Below are positions 43,801 through 52,533 of a stretch of 64,000 bases of DNA, piece by piece. The DNA is from a virus. The number at the start of each line of letters is the position of its first letter. Within the stretch, counting starts at the first letter, position 1. The position numbers and the translations under genes are program-made. Location of the stretch: positions 20,216 through 84,215 of the IMG/VR virus record IMGVR_UViG_3300033571_009591; one strand, written 5' to 3'. Below the pieces are notes generated by a model. The model was not told the DNA's origin. It saw only the letters and a program-made list of their open reading frames with translations, and did not search any database.

Positions 43801-46025
43801 AATGCAAGATAGAACTTGTTGACGAGATGGGACTAGAGCAGGAGGAAGAAGTGATTCAAGATGGAGTGTACGTCGAAGGAGTAAATCCTCTCGATGCTTC
43901 AGCACTCATCGCTTGCGGAATGGTAGCTGGAGCAATTCCAGTAACCCCACCTAAAGAGTGGTTTAACAACCCTGGTTTGAAAAAACCAACCGCTCTTACT
44001 GTAACCGATGATGGAAAAGTTTTTGGTCATATTGCCGCTTGGCATGTAGACCATATTGGAATGGCGTTTGGTACTCGCCCTCCTCGTAGCAAGAGTAACT
44101 ATGCATTTTTTCATACAGGAGTTGTTCGCACTGAAGAAGGTGTAGATATGCCTGTAGGTCAATTAACTCTTGCTGGAGGTCACGCAGGACTTGAAGCATC
44201 TGCTCAGGAAGCGGTTCGTCACTATGATGACACAGCATCCGCAGTTGCTGATGTTCATGCGGGAGAAGATGCTTACGGCATCTGGGTATCAGGAGCACTT
44301 CGCCCTGGAACTAGTCCAGAACAGATTCGCTCACTTCGTGCGTCAGCACCATCAGGTGACTGGAGACCTATCAAGGGTGCTTTAGAACTTGTTGCTGTGT
44401 GTCAAGTAAACGTTCCTGGATTCCCTATTGCTCGCGCTCGCGTTGCTTCAGGTCAGGTAATGGCACTTGTTGCTGCTGGAGCAAGTGTTCTTGCTCAACT
44501 AAAGCATGACCCACTTGCAGAACTTCATAACAGAATTGATAAGTTAGAAGCACCACTAGTTGCTGCCGCAGGAGATGCTAGAACTCGTATGCAAGCAATG
44601 ACTGCAGCGATTAAGGCAGAAGAACTTTCAAATAAAGTTAAGGCAGCAAGAAATGAAGACTCCGCATACATGCTTCAAATGCTTGATGATTCAGATGCAG
44701 AACTTGCTGTTATCACACGCAAAGAGCGTATGAAATTGGCAGAGTCAAAGAAGGCTTTGCCAGATGGCTCATTCCCAATTCGTAATGCTAATGACCTTCG
44801 TAATGCTATTCAGGCATACGGACGTTCTAAACCAGGAAAGCGTGGAGCTGTTCGCCGTCATATTGCGAAGATGGCTCGCCAACTTGATAAGAAAGAACTT
44901 ATTCCAGCTAGCTGGAAAGAAGCATCTGATTCAGAGTCCATGGTTGCTAGCCTAAGAGAGCGCATCGCTATTGTTGAATCAGTAGTTGCTGCTGGAGGAT
45001 TAGACCGTAACTCGGGAAACGCTGAAAGGCTTCGTCACTACTGGACAAGAGGTGAAGGAGCCGCCAAAATTCGCTGGGGTACATCTGGCGATTGGAAGCG
45101 TTGCGTAAAGCACTTAGGTAAGTACATGGGAGTCCGTGCAAAGGGCTACTGCCAACTACGCCACAAAGATGCTTTAGGTTTCTACACATCAACTCACGCG
45201 AAGCGTGACAAAAACAGCAAAAATCTTTCTGAAATTCAGGAAAATATAAGCACTTTTGAAACACAGGTTTCAGAAGCTGATATGGCTATGGATATGGAAA
45301 AGATTTATCAGGAAGAAGATGGCGTATTCGAGCCAGACTTTAAACCATCTGATGAAATCATTGTAATTCTTAACGGTGGAGACACTGAAGAAGAAGCAAT
45401 GTCCGTCACAGCGGCGGCAGAAATTTCAGAGAAGGACCTAAAAGGTCTCACTGATGAAGAGTTGGACCTACTAAAAAAAGAAGTTAAGAGCAAGCAGAAG
45501 GCTGAATCAAAGTCAGGAATCTATACACCTAAAACACAACCCCGTGATACCAAGGGGAAATTTCGACAAGTGCTTGCTCGGTTGAAAGTTAATTTAGGTG
45601 ATTCTGGCTCAGATGAGGCGTTGAAAAAGATTGAAGAAGCAGAAAATCTCGATAACGTAGGCGATTACGCTGGTGCAGCCAATGCTGCTGGAGATTTATT
45701 AGGCGTAATCGACAGACTAGATACAGGGGCACTAAATGCCGAGTCTCTAGAGAATGTAAGAACCTCTGCAGGGCAATTAGGTTCGGTTATTGCTAACCTT
45801 CCTTTTGCCTTTGGTCAAGATGCTCAGAAAATTCGCTTTAGCGACATTCCTCCTGCGCTGAGTGATTTGATAGAGAAGATGATTACTCGTGTAGAGGCCA
45901 AGATTGGGCAGAAGGATGCCGATATAGCAACTAAAGACTTAAGAGGCTTTATGGCTGGCTCTGACTACTATAGTCAAAGCGAGATATCTAGTCAAATGTC
46001 TAAGTTACTCCGATTACTTACCTAA
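40827..46025 (+). CDS. Capsid maturation protease polyprotein
   Basis: A protein of 1732 residues from GTG 40827. Domains in order: N-terminal beta segment; basic module about 85-175 (GGTPVGLNTARTLAKGG, YFPRHQVDKKGKGYEPGESN, GRIAWALWGGD); linker; module A about 728-795 (GGADRNKGNAEELRQYW, AAKIRWGTGGDW, KGYCALRHKEATG); protease domain about 850-995 (FFIPLVIPEGIESGDGRKFD, TGEGHSGSVVVGTITKMER, VSADLDMFEAKEHEN, VTLVPKPAYQEC), as in prohead proteases; a further beta domain; DGSFPIRNANDLRNAIQAYG module; a second copy of module A about 1390-1455; helical C-terminus. It should cleave the capsid N-terminus during head maturation. The size is far above the usual 200-600 residues. Confidence 0.75.
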   Translation: MLFIGRSGDEILFSAGELAVVVDEKRKLVSSVGSSEVLVASFTPFGDQTAPDSVPFELAVAATTDLDVKVFSNNDRLYTIPKAVQAEAKRALEWRKKEKRGGTPVGLNTARTLAKGGQIGIRKVRHIAKYFPRHQVDKKGKGYEPGESNYPSNGRIAWALWGGDAAERWASAIVDRENKKAQSNSITASYNHIMGGYESPGRIEFDAFIESETLPIESAPQFYIRIRLDSGKVDRIYKVIPDGACFVWDDGMWEDLGNVNHDFETYDRSLDDPYDRTVKMHVPVDVQTSIILCGMFDSNPFEPVSISQLAPEEAQLFVDQVSGVDWGLIDAVLFDNTDNYVSFEDYSGSSITAAAPEKGDSVTLKSTITDQDGNYTPEERSSKARGQVRNKNGEFAKSGGRVVIGGNAKYSGTVESANSDTQTLKIKLDNGTFVDVPGNTTEPADTFKPMPQVQSASSTKQLTRNILGQPRTPIDSPVANMPNKLPQLRSNQVSTILADFSPWATDARTAKLSTGIGSKGANEDAEVARIVANSKAPNAYNDPSLRAFLEKSTKAPNGETIYPNSIWYRPDIFGVKPGDVDKYKATRDLTPSPGKNPANWLQQKPKGFTSAAESASQTKELTPDTSDVPPIYMAIVSPDDPQAVMDLVSLIPVSTTSTKPMTFIRKPGKWEKNEQVLNDLNSPTPPPVVVLDDETLATVLEQVDSIEPMTSSGYDESDMKIVAVMIAAGGADRNKGNAEELRQYWLTGKGAAKIRWGTGGDWTRCVRQLSKYMGPRAKGYCALRHKEATGLWTGDSKHRQLFGKKGRAKNTFSSDFIVSSEAVIASATIRARAEDARIRVFGEQPISENKGASFFIPLVIPEGIESGDGRKFDAGAITIRDLPLPFLWQIKTGEGHSGSVVVGTITKMERVENGIGNAYGHFDTGEYGKEAERLVRGGFIRGVSADLDMFEAKEHENAAKDDADGKVGAGKMKITKARVMAVTLVPKPAYQECKIELVDEMGLEQEEEVIQDGVYVEGVNPLDASALIACGMVAGAIPVTPPKEWFNNPGLKKPTALTVTDDGKVFGHIAAWHVDHIGMAFGTRPPRSKSNYAFFHTGVVRTEEGVDMPVGQLTLAGGHAGLEASAQEAVRHYDDTASAVADVHAGEDAYGIWVSGALRPGTSPEQIRSLRASAPSGDWRPIKGALELVAVCQVNVPGFPIARARVASGQVMALVAAGASVLAQLKHDPLAELHNRIDKLEAPLVAAAGDARTRMQAMTAAIKAEELSNKVKAARNEDSAYMLQMLDDSDAELAVITRKERMKLAESKKALPDGSFPIRNANDLRNAIQAYGRSKPGKRGAVRRHIAKMARQLDKKELIPASWKEASDSESMVASLRERIAIVESVVAAGGLDRNSGNAERLRHYWTRGEGAAKIRWGTSGDWKRCVKHLGKYMGVRAKGYCQLRHKDALGFYTSTHAKRDKNSKNLSEIQENISTFETQVSEADMAMDMEKIYQEEDGVFEPDFKPSDEIIVILNGGDTEEEAMSVTAAAEISEKDLKGLTDEELDLLKKEVKSKQKAESKSGIYTPKTQPRDTKGKFRQVLARLKVNLGDSGSDEALKKIEEAENLDNVGDYAGAANAAGDLLGVIDRLDTGALNAESLENVRTSAGQLGSVIANLPFAFGQDAQKIRFSDIPPALSDLIEKMITRVEAKIGQKDADIATKDLRGFMAGSDYYSQSEISSQMSKLLRLLT

Positions 46026-46197
46026 TCAGATAAAAATCGTACAAAATTAAAAATCACACTATTTGAACTAATGTAGTATCTGTTACTAGGTGGAGTGCCT
46101 CCCGCAGATTAAATGCGTCCTGGAGTCCCTCGGCCCCGATTGATTAGCGAAATGGGTAATAAGACCTATTTAGACTGGCCGTAGGAAAGGACAGTTC
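46026..46197. promoter_or_regulatory. 172-base leader of the capsid gene
   Basis: The longest gap in the head region. It holds an AT-rich stretch with TAGTAT near 46074, several short complementary blocks (GGAGTGCCTCC, GGAGTCCCTCGG) and an AGGAAAGGACA ribosome site. A capsid-specific promoter or processed leader is likely, but no good -35 is seen. Confidence 0.35.
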
Positions 46198-48306
46198 GTG
46201 GACCGAATTAAAGAACAAGTGGACCAACTTGCCGAGCTAGGTGACGATCAAGTTACTGAACTCCAAAATGAAATCCTTAGTGCATTTGAGTCGGTTGAGA
46301 AGGAAGATCCTACCCCGCAGACAGTTGACGCGATGACGTCGCTTGCCGATATGCTCGATGGAGTTAGAAACGAAGTCAAGCGCCGCGAGGCCGCAGCCGT
46401 AGAACTCGCTCAGCGAGCCTCCGAGGCCGCTTCCCGCGTTTATGGACAAGATGACAAATCAGCAGAAGAAAACATGGATGCTGCACCAGCAGATGCTCCA
46501 GCAGAAGAGGCACCAGCTGCCCCTATGGCTGAAGCTCCAATGGAAAAAGCACCTATTTCCGAAACTCCTGTCCCAGTACTGGAAGAGGAAAAGAAACCAG
46601 AAGCAGCAGGCGCAATGCCAGTTGCTCCTACAGAAACTCCAAAACCAGAAACTGAAGATGAGAAATCTCCTGTTGAAAAAACAGAAGAAGAAAAGGAAAA
46701 GGAAAAGACCATGACTGAAGCGTCTACTACAGCGGGAACAGAAACCGAGTTCTCAACCACAGAAGTTACTCCAGAAGCAGCACCTGCTGCTGTCGAGGAG
46801 ACAGTTGTTGCATCTGTTGAAACAACAGAAGCACCAGCAGCAGTACCAGCCGAAGAAGCACCAGCCGAAGAAGCACCAGCAGCAGAAGCAGAAGCATCAG
46901 TCGATGATGCCGCAGCAGACGCCGCTGTTGCAGATGCAGTTGATGGCTCAGAAGCATCAATTCAAACAACCGAATCAGCTGTGCCAATGGCACAAGAAAT
47001 TATGGAGGCACCCGTGACCGCCGCTGCAGATAACGCAGATAACCTCAACATTGAGGTACCAGCGAGCCACCGCCCTGTAGCACAGGCATCAGTAGCGGCA
47101 GTGGCAATCACTGCAGGTGCTGACATTCCTGGCTACACAGCAGGCTCTTCGCTAGACAACATGAACGTCGTTGCTGAGGCAATGGCAAAGCGTCTACATG
47201 GCCTACGCCGTGTAAACGGTGGAGATGGCGAGCAGCACATTGTTGCTTCTGTATCCACAGCATTCCCAGAGGCTCGCACTCTTACACAAGATGCAGAGTC
47301 AAACTGGAACAAGATTCAAGCAGTGACAGGTCCAGAAGCACTCGTTGCATCTGGTGGCCACTCAACACCATTCGCAGTTAAGTACGACATCTTCGGAATG
47401 GGAACAACAGCACGTCCAGTACGTGATGCTCTTCCTCGTTTCCAAGCTGATCGTGGTGGTATCCGCTTCATTACTCCTCCAAAGCTTGCTGATTACGGCA
47501 ATGCTGTTGGTGTATGGACAAACGCAGTAGATACAACACCAGAGTCTGCTACAAAGTCAAGCCTTACTATCACTTCTGCTTCAGAGAACACCGTCGCAAC
47601 AGACGCTGTAACTCTACAGCTACAGTTTGGTAACTTGATGACACGTGCTTACCCAGAACTCATCGCTCGTCACAACGAGTTGGGTCTGATTCAGCATGCA
47701 CGTGAAGCAGAGCAATACCTTCTTACAAAGATTGGTGATGCTTCAACAGCAGTTACAACTACTTCCCTAATCGGATTTGGTCGTGACTTCTTAGTACAAA
47801 TTGGTCGCGCTGCTGCTGCTTACCGTTCACGTCACCGCCTAGAAGCTGATGCACCACTTCGTGCAATCATTCCTGCTTGGGTAAAAGATGCAATGGCTGC
47901 TGACTTCGCACTAAACATGCCTGGAGACAGCCTTCTAAACGCATACGGTGAAATCGATGGATACGTCGCATCACGCAACGTAAACCTAACTGCTTCACTA
48001 GATGCAACTGTATCTGGTACACAGTCAACAGGAGCTCTTAACGAGTTCGCAGATTCATTCGTTTGGTACCTCTTCTCAGAGGGCTCATTCTTGTTCCTTG
48101 ATGGTGGCACACTTGATCTCGGAATCATCCGTGACTCAAGCCTTGTTGGCACTAACGACTACAAGATGTTCGTTGAAACATTCGAAGGAATTGCTTTCAT
48201 CGGAGTTGAAGCACTGAAGATCACTTCAACCATTTCTGTTAACGGTGTGGCTGCTGCCCTCCGCGACACAACTGGTGCTGCAACTGCTGCTGCGATTGAA
48301 TACTAA
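46198..48306 (+). CDS. Major capsid protein with N-terminal scaffold-like domain
   Basis: A protein of 702 residues from GTG 46198. Residues 1-95 are helical (VDQLAELGDDQVTELQNEIL, DMLDGVRNEVKRREAA), like a delta/scaffold domain. Residues about 96-270 are low-complexity Ala/Pro/Glu. The capsid domain follows, with LTQDAESNWNKIQAVTGPEA, GGIRFITPPKLADYGNAVGV, FGRDFLVQIGRAAAAYRSRH and a C-terminal beta-rich half, typical of HK97-fold actinophage capsids. The first about 270 residues are probably removed by the protease encoded just upstream. Confidence 0.85.
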   Translation: MDRIKEQVDQLAELGDDQVTELQNEILSAFESVEKEDPTPQTVDAMTSLADMLDGVRNEVKRREAAAVELAQRASEAASRVYGQDDKSAEENMDAAPADAPAEEAPAAPMAEAPMEKAPISETPVPVLEEEKKPEAAGAMPVAPTETPKPETEDEKSPVEKTEEEKEKEKTMTEASTTAGTETEFSTTEVTPEAAPAAVEETVVASVETTEAPAAVPAEEAPAEEAPAAEAEASVDDAAADAAVADAVDGSEASIQTTESAVPMAQEIMEAPVTAAADNADNLNIEVPASHRPVAQASVAAVAITAGADIPGYTAGSSLDNMNVVAEAMAKRLHGLRRVNGGDGEQHIVASVSTAFPEARTLTQDAESNWNKIQAVTGPEALVASGGHSTPFAVKYDIFGMGTTARPVRDALPRFQADRGGIRFITPPKLADYGNAVGVWTNAVDTTPESATKSSLTITSASENTVATDAVTLQLQFGNLMTRAYPELIARHNELGLIQHAREAEQYLLTKIGDASTAVTTTSLIGFGRDFLVQIGRAAAAYRSRHRLEADAPLRAIIPAWVKDAMAADFALNMPGDSLLNAYGEIDGYVASRNVNLTASLDATVSGTQSTGALNEFADSFVWYLFSEGSFLFLDGGTLDLGIIRDSSLVGTNDYKMFVETFEGIAFIGVEALKITSTISVNGVAAALRDTTGAATAAAIEY

Positions 48307-48344
48307 AAAGTATTTAATACAGTAAATATTAGATAACAATAGTT

Positions 48345-48442
48345 AACGCTCAAGAGATCAAGAGGAGATAAAAATGGCAGCATTTCGTGGGGTTTATACA
48401 GCTCCAGAATTGAAACCTACTCCTTGCGGTCTCTTGAGCGTT
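48345..48442 (+). promoter_or_regulatory. Perfect 13-bp inverted repeat around a ribosome site and start codon
   Basis: AACGCTCAAGAGA 48345-48357 and TCTCTTGAGCGTT 48430-48442 enclose the AGAGGAG site and ATG 48374 in a 72-base loop. In RNA this could form a long-range stem that controls translation. Confidence 0.6.
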
Positions 48443-49258
48443 GCTAGTGTTATGACGCACACATCCAGCGATTATGATGAACGTTGGGTTCGTGGTTTTG
48501 CATATGAGTTTGACTCGCTTGCTACAACACGTATTCTTACAACCAATGATGACTTAGTTACAGGCGGAGAATTATATGACGCCTCTGACGAGCCTTACTA
48601 TAGAGATTACTCTCCATTCTTCATTGAAGTAGAGATTGCACGTTCAACATTTGGTCTACCTGCACAGGACCGTTTTGCTATCGCACTCAAGCAACTTGAG
48701 GCAGCAACACAAAAGGCAGTCGAATTAGAATTATGGAGTGGAGTTGCTGCTACAGCAGCCACCAATTCAAATGTATTTTTATCAAAACAAGGCGCAGCAA
48801 CTGTCCCCGCTTCTGGAGCACACACTGCCTCTAACGCTCTGTTTCATTTAGAGCAAGCAATAGCAAATTCACCTACAGGCGCAGGAGGAGTTATTCATAT
48901 GACTCGTGATGTAGCCTCAATCCTTGGGTCAAAGATTGTTTATGCCTCAACAGATGGTGGAAAAACAGGTAAGGCAATGACACGTTTAGGGACAGAAGTT
49001 GCTATTGGCTCAGGCTATAGCGGAATTGGCCCATATAGCGTAACTGGAGCTGCACCATCTGCGACAAATCGTTGGATGTATGCGACAGGTCCAGTAGAAG
49101 TACATCTAAGCAAGTCAGAAATCGTAAACGAATCATTGAGCCAAGGAATTAATGCTAACATTAATGACATGGTTATCAAGGCAGTTCGCTCTGCGGCTGT
49201 TTATTTCGACCCATCAATTCATTTTGCAGTGCGGGTAGCAGTACCTGCAACTGTATAA
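48374..49258 (+). CDS. Capsid-associated structural protein
   Basis: A protein of 294 residues after AAGAGGAGATAAAA. RDYSPFFIEVEIARSTFGLP, RFAIALKQLEAATQKAVELE, GVIHMTRDVASILGSKIVYA and YFDPSIHFAVRVAVPATV resemble minor capsid proteins encoded after the capsid gene in actinophages, and the overall pattern (E-loop-like and long helix) could even be an HK97-type fold. Role: second shell or vertex protein. Confidence 0.6.
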   Translation: MAAFRGVYTAPELKPTPCGLLSVASVMTHTSSDYDERWVRGFAYEFDSLATTRILTTNDDLVTGGELYDASDEPYYRDYSPFFIEVEIARSTFGLPAQDRFAIALKQLEAATQKAVELELWSGVAATAATNSNVFLSKQGAATVPASGAHTASNALFHLEQAIANSPTGAGGVIHMTRDVASILGSKIVYASTDGGKTGKAMTRLGTEVAIGSGYSGIGPYSVTGAAPSATNRWMYATGPVEVHLSKSEIVNESLSQGINANINDMVIKAVRSAAVYFDPSIHFAVRVAVPATV

Positions 49259-49286
49259 GTAAAAACAAACTAAGGAGAATACTGGT

Positions 49287-50333
49287 ATGGCCACTCAGGA
49301 CTACGCAGCAAGCGTCCAAGGTGTGGCGATCCGAGTCACTAGACTGGACGCCTCAGGAAACCTACTCACCGAACCTGGTGATAGTTATACAACCTCGGCG
49401 TTCTTACGTACATCATTTACACCAGAGTATGAAGAAGGCGATGAAATCATCGAGAAGTCCGCAAATGGTGTCATTTGCGTTTCTTACAAGGCGCCAGATA
49501 CTCTTAAGCGCATCACTATGGAACTCGCAATCTGCGATCCAGACCCAGAATTAACAGCACTTCTTTCAGGTGGCTTGCTTCTTCGCAAGAACTTTGGAAC
49601 ATATTCATCAACAGACAACAAGTCTATTGGTTGGGCTGCTCCAGGAGTTGGCGATGACCCTTCAGGTAACGGTGTTGCTATTGAATGCTGGTCATTCGCA
49701 GTTAAGGATGGCAAGCGTGCAACATCACTTCCATACTTCTACTGGATTTTCCCATACGCAAAGCTTCGTCAGTCAGGTGACCGTGTTATTGAGAACGGTC
49801 TTCTTGCTAACACATTCGAAGGCTATGGCCTTGGAAACGTAGAATTCGGTACAGGTCTAGATGGCCGCTGGGAGTTCCCAGTTGCTACAGAGCGTCCATA
49901 TGCTTATGCACGTGATGACTGGGCTCCTACAGGTCTTAAAGGATTCTATCAATGGTTTGATAATAAGGCCGCAGTTATCAACAACAAGGCTCTTACCTCT
50001 AACGTTGCTACTTTAACAACAGCAACAGCTCACGGGTATGAAGTAGGTCAGAGCGTTGTTGTAGCAGGCGTAGATGCGACATTCAACGGTACATTTACAA
50101 TCAATGGAGTACCATCTACTACCACATTCACATATGCTAAGACAGCAACTAACGTAGTAAGTGCTGCAGTTAGCCCAGTTGGTTCAGCAGTTCGTCAACG
50201 TGGATACAAGGCAGTTACAGACTTTACGTCTCAGGGTTCTACAACATCCTACAACGTACCTGGTCAGCAGAGCTATAACGCAGACCTTCCAATTGACTTC
50301 ATTATCGCTTCATCAGAAGATCCATCAGCTTAA
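49287..50333 (+). CDS. Major tail (tube) protein with a C-terminal decoration domain
   Basis: A protein of 348 residues after AAGGAGAATACTGGT. FTPEYEEGDEIIEKSANGVI, KRITMELAICDPDPELTALL and ERPYAYARDDWAPTG are typical of actinophage tube proteins. Residues about 233-310 are an added beta module (SNVATLTTATAHGYEVGQSV, TFNGTFTINGVPSTTTFTYA) shared with three other tail genes. A terminator follows, so this gene can be expressed at high level. Confidence 0.8.
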   Translation: MATQDYAASVQGVAIRVTRLDASGNLLTEPGDSYTTSAFLRTSFTPEYEEGDEIIEKSANGVICVSYKAPDTLKRITMELAICDPDPELTALLSGGLLLRKNFGTYSSTDNKSIGWAAPGVGDDPSGNGVAIECWSFAVKDGKRATSLPYFYWIFPYAKLRQSGDRVIENGLLANTFEGYGLGNVEFGTGLDGRWEFPVATERPYAYARDDWAPTGLKGFYQWFDNKAAVINNKALTSNVATLTTATAHGYEVGQSVVVAGVDATFNGTFTINGVPSTTTFTYAKTATNVVSAAVSPVGSAVRQRGYKAVTDFTSQGSTTSYNVPGQQSYNADLPIDFIIASSEDPSA

Positions 50334-50344
50334 TTAAATAAAAC

Positions 50345-50402
50345 AAAAGGCGGACGACAGGCCAGTCGTGTCATCAGCACACATGGTAGTCGTCCGCTTT
50401 TT
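50345..50402 (+). terminator. Rho-independent terminator
   Basis: GCGGACGAC 50350-50358 and GTCGTCCGC 50389-50397, a perfect 9-bp stem with an inner loop that can also fold, followed by TTTTT. Confidence 0.85.
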
Positions 50403-50419
50403 GTATTTAAGGAGGAACA

Positions 50420-51562
50420 GTGGCTAGCAATCTATGGGTAACCGCAGAAGAACTCGGTGCATACGGGGACTCTACATACGCCTATGATGCTTGTAAGACT
50501 GCTTCCTATTTACTGTGGGGAATGTCTGGTCGTAAATACTCTGGAACAACTACTGTAACAGAAAAATATATTTCTTCTTATGACCCATATCTTCGTATGG
50601 GCGCATCGGCAAAGAACTACCAACCTGTATTAGTAGATGGACATGTCGAGAATGTCCGCTCAGATGGTTTTGGTCGGTTTGGCGAACATGATTTTATGGG
50701 AGATGGAACATCTTCTACCTCTCGCTTACGCCTTCGTGGTCGTAAAGTAATTAAGATTCATAATATGCGTGACCAATTCGGCAAAATTATTAGCCCGAGT
50801 AAATACTATCTTTCAGAGCATTCAACAATTATTGCAACTCCAGGAGCCAACTGGTCTTCTTCAAACGTAGAAGTTACATACACTTATGGAACCCCACCTC
50901 CAACTGCTGGCAAGGCTGCTGCTCGTATTCTTGCAATAGAACTAGTTAAGTTGTATGAAGGTGATGACACCTGCGCTCTGCCACAGCGTGTAACATCTGT
51001 TTCTCGTCAAGGTGTTTCTTACACTCTACTTGACAGCCAAGATTTTATTGATGAACTTCGCACTGGTATTTACGCAATTGATTTATTCTTAAAAACATCT
51101 AACCCTGACCGTGCTCGTGCACGTGCTCGAGTATTTTCTCCAGATGTACCTAAAGCCAGAAGAATCACACCTCATTCTCTACTTCTACCAGCAACTGCAT
51201 CTGACCTTCAAGTATTTCCTACAGGTGGAAGTCTTACCCTCTACTTTGATGAAATTGGCGGAGACTTTCTGCTTACACAAAACACTTGGACTATCTTCAT
51301 GTCCGTATCTGACTATACCGAGGCTAAGACAGCAGTTATTGCAAATGCAGTGACTTTAGATGTAGGAGCTGAACTTATCTCTGTGTATGCTCCGTATCAA
51401 GATGTATACGACGTTCTTGGCATTAGAGACCCTGGAACTTATGAAATTTACTGTACAAGACCTAGCCCAGCAAACTCAGCGGTAGAAGAGGTAGTAACTA
51501 TCCTCTCTGCTAACATCTCTATCAGTCTTGCTACAAGAGTAGAACCAATCTACACACCATAA
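50420..51562 (+). CDS. Head-to-tail adaptor
   Basis: A protein of 380 residues from GTG 50420 (AAGGAGGAACA). WVTAEELGAYGDSTYAYDAC, then ASYLLWGMSGRKYSG, is the usual start of actinophage adaptor proteins; GKAAARILAIELVKLYEGDD fits the later helix. The last about 130 residues (FPTGGSLTLYFDEIGGDFLL...) are an extra beta domain. It binds below the portal to link head and tail. Confidence 0.7.
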   Translation: MASNLWVTAEELGAYGDSTYAYDACKTASYLLWGMSGRKYSGTTTVTEKYISSYDPYLRMGASAKNYQPVLVDGHVENVRSDGFGRFGEHDFMGDGTSSTSRLRLRGRKVIKIHNMRDQFGKIISPSKYYLSEHSTIIATPGANWSSSNVEVTYTYGTPPPTAGKAAARILAIELVKLYEGDDTCALPQRVTSVSRQGVSYTLLDSQDFIDELRTGIYAIDLFLKTSNPDRARARARVFSPDVPKARRITPHSLLLPATASDLQVFPTGGSLTLYFDEIGGDFLLTQNTWTIFMSVSDYTEAKTAVIANAVTLDVGAELISVYAPYQDVYDVLGIRDPGTYEIYCTRPSPANSAVEEVVTILSANISISLATRVEPIYTP

Positions 51563-51587
51563 ATATAAAACGACGCATAGGAGTGAC

Positions 51588-52091
51588 ATGATTAATATAA
51601 ATAAAGCAACAGTTAGTAGTAACGCTAAAAACCTTGCCGTTTTTATGCAGGCAGTTCTTGACCAAGTTGTTACATCTTATGCCTCATACAACATGCCACT
51701 TCCTTTTAGAAAATACTGGACATTAGGCGCTCCTGCAGTAGACTGCGAACAAGTTGTAGTCTCTCTTATCCAAATGTATGTAGGTGCTCCAGGAGATGAA
51801 GCAACATCCCCACGTCGATGCTCAGACCCACGCAGTGCGACTATAACTGTTGCTGTCTCTAGACAAGTACCAACAGTTGGACCTAGCGGTAAAGCACCAG
51901 CAGCCGAAACCATTGAATCCTATGCAGAAGTTTCTGCCTACGATGCTTGGATTCTTCTTGACAGCGCTGCTCAGTTAGATACTTGGGAGGCTTCTGGTTT
52001 TGGTCTTGGAGTTATTGCAACTGTTGAAGTCAACGCTCCTGAGGGCGGATATCAAACAGTGACCTTGACACTTACGGCGGCAATTCCATAA
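51588..52091 (+). CDS. Tail terminator protein
   Basis: A protein of 167 residues after AGGAGTGAC. PFRKYWTLGAPAVDCEQVVV, SLIQMYVGAPGDEATSPRRC and SDPRSATITVAVSRQVP match the actinophage tail-terminator pattern (GxPAxDCEQ, PxxCxDPRxA). It caps the tail tube. TAATG coupling to the next gene. Confidence 0.7.
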   Translation: MININKATVSSNAKNLAVFMQAVLDQVVTSYASYNMPLPFRKYWTLGAPAVDCEQVVVSLIQMYVGAPGDEATSPRRCSDPRSATITVAVSRQVPTVGPSGKAPAAETIESYAEVSAYDAWILLDSAAQLDTWEASGFGLGVIATVEVNAPEGGYQTVTLTLTAAIP

Positions 52092-52474
52092 TGGCTAGAG
52101 TTGTAATTAGAAAAACAGCATATGATTTTGTATTTAATGACCCTAATGGCATGGTTGGAAGACACCTTGCAAAAAAAGGCAAGCGATTAGAAGTTCTAGC
52201 AAAAGCTCAGGTGGGGGTCCGAACAGGGGCACTTAGGGCATCTATCCACATGCGACACTCGCGTGACCCCCGTGGGCAATATGTGATGGTTGGCTCTAGA
52301 CTTAACTACGCATTGATGCATCATGAGGGTACAAAGCCTCATTTAATTGTTGCTGATAAGGCAAAAGTTCTTAGGTTTGTTAAAGGTTCTTCTATTGTCT
52401 ATGCCCACTCGGTCATGCACCCAGGGACAAAAGCTAATAGATATCTCTCAGACAACCTAAGAAAAGTAATGTAA
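52091..52474 (+). CDS. HK97 gp10-like neck protein
   Basis: A protein of 127 residues. AKAQVGVRTGALRASIHMRH, GSRLNYALMHHEGTKPHLIV and VMHPGTKANRYLSDNLR follow the gp10-like pattern (G-x-TGxLRxSI, Y-x-HxGT, HPGTKAxxYL). It joins the head and tail. Confidence 0.8.
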   Translation: MARVVIRKTAYDFVFNDPNGMVGRHLAKKGKRLEVLAKAQVGVRTGALRASIHMRHSRDPRGQYVMVGSRLNYALMHHEGTKPHLIVADKAKVLRFVKGSSIVYAHSVMHPGTKANRYLSDNLRKVM

Positions 52475-52533
52475 AATAACAATATTACTATGTAAATAGT
52501 AAAAAGACATAAGAGAAATGAGGAAAAGGAAAG

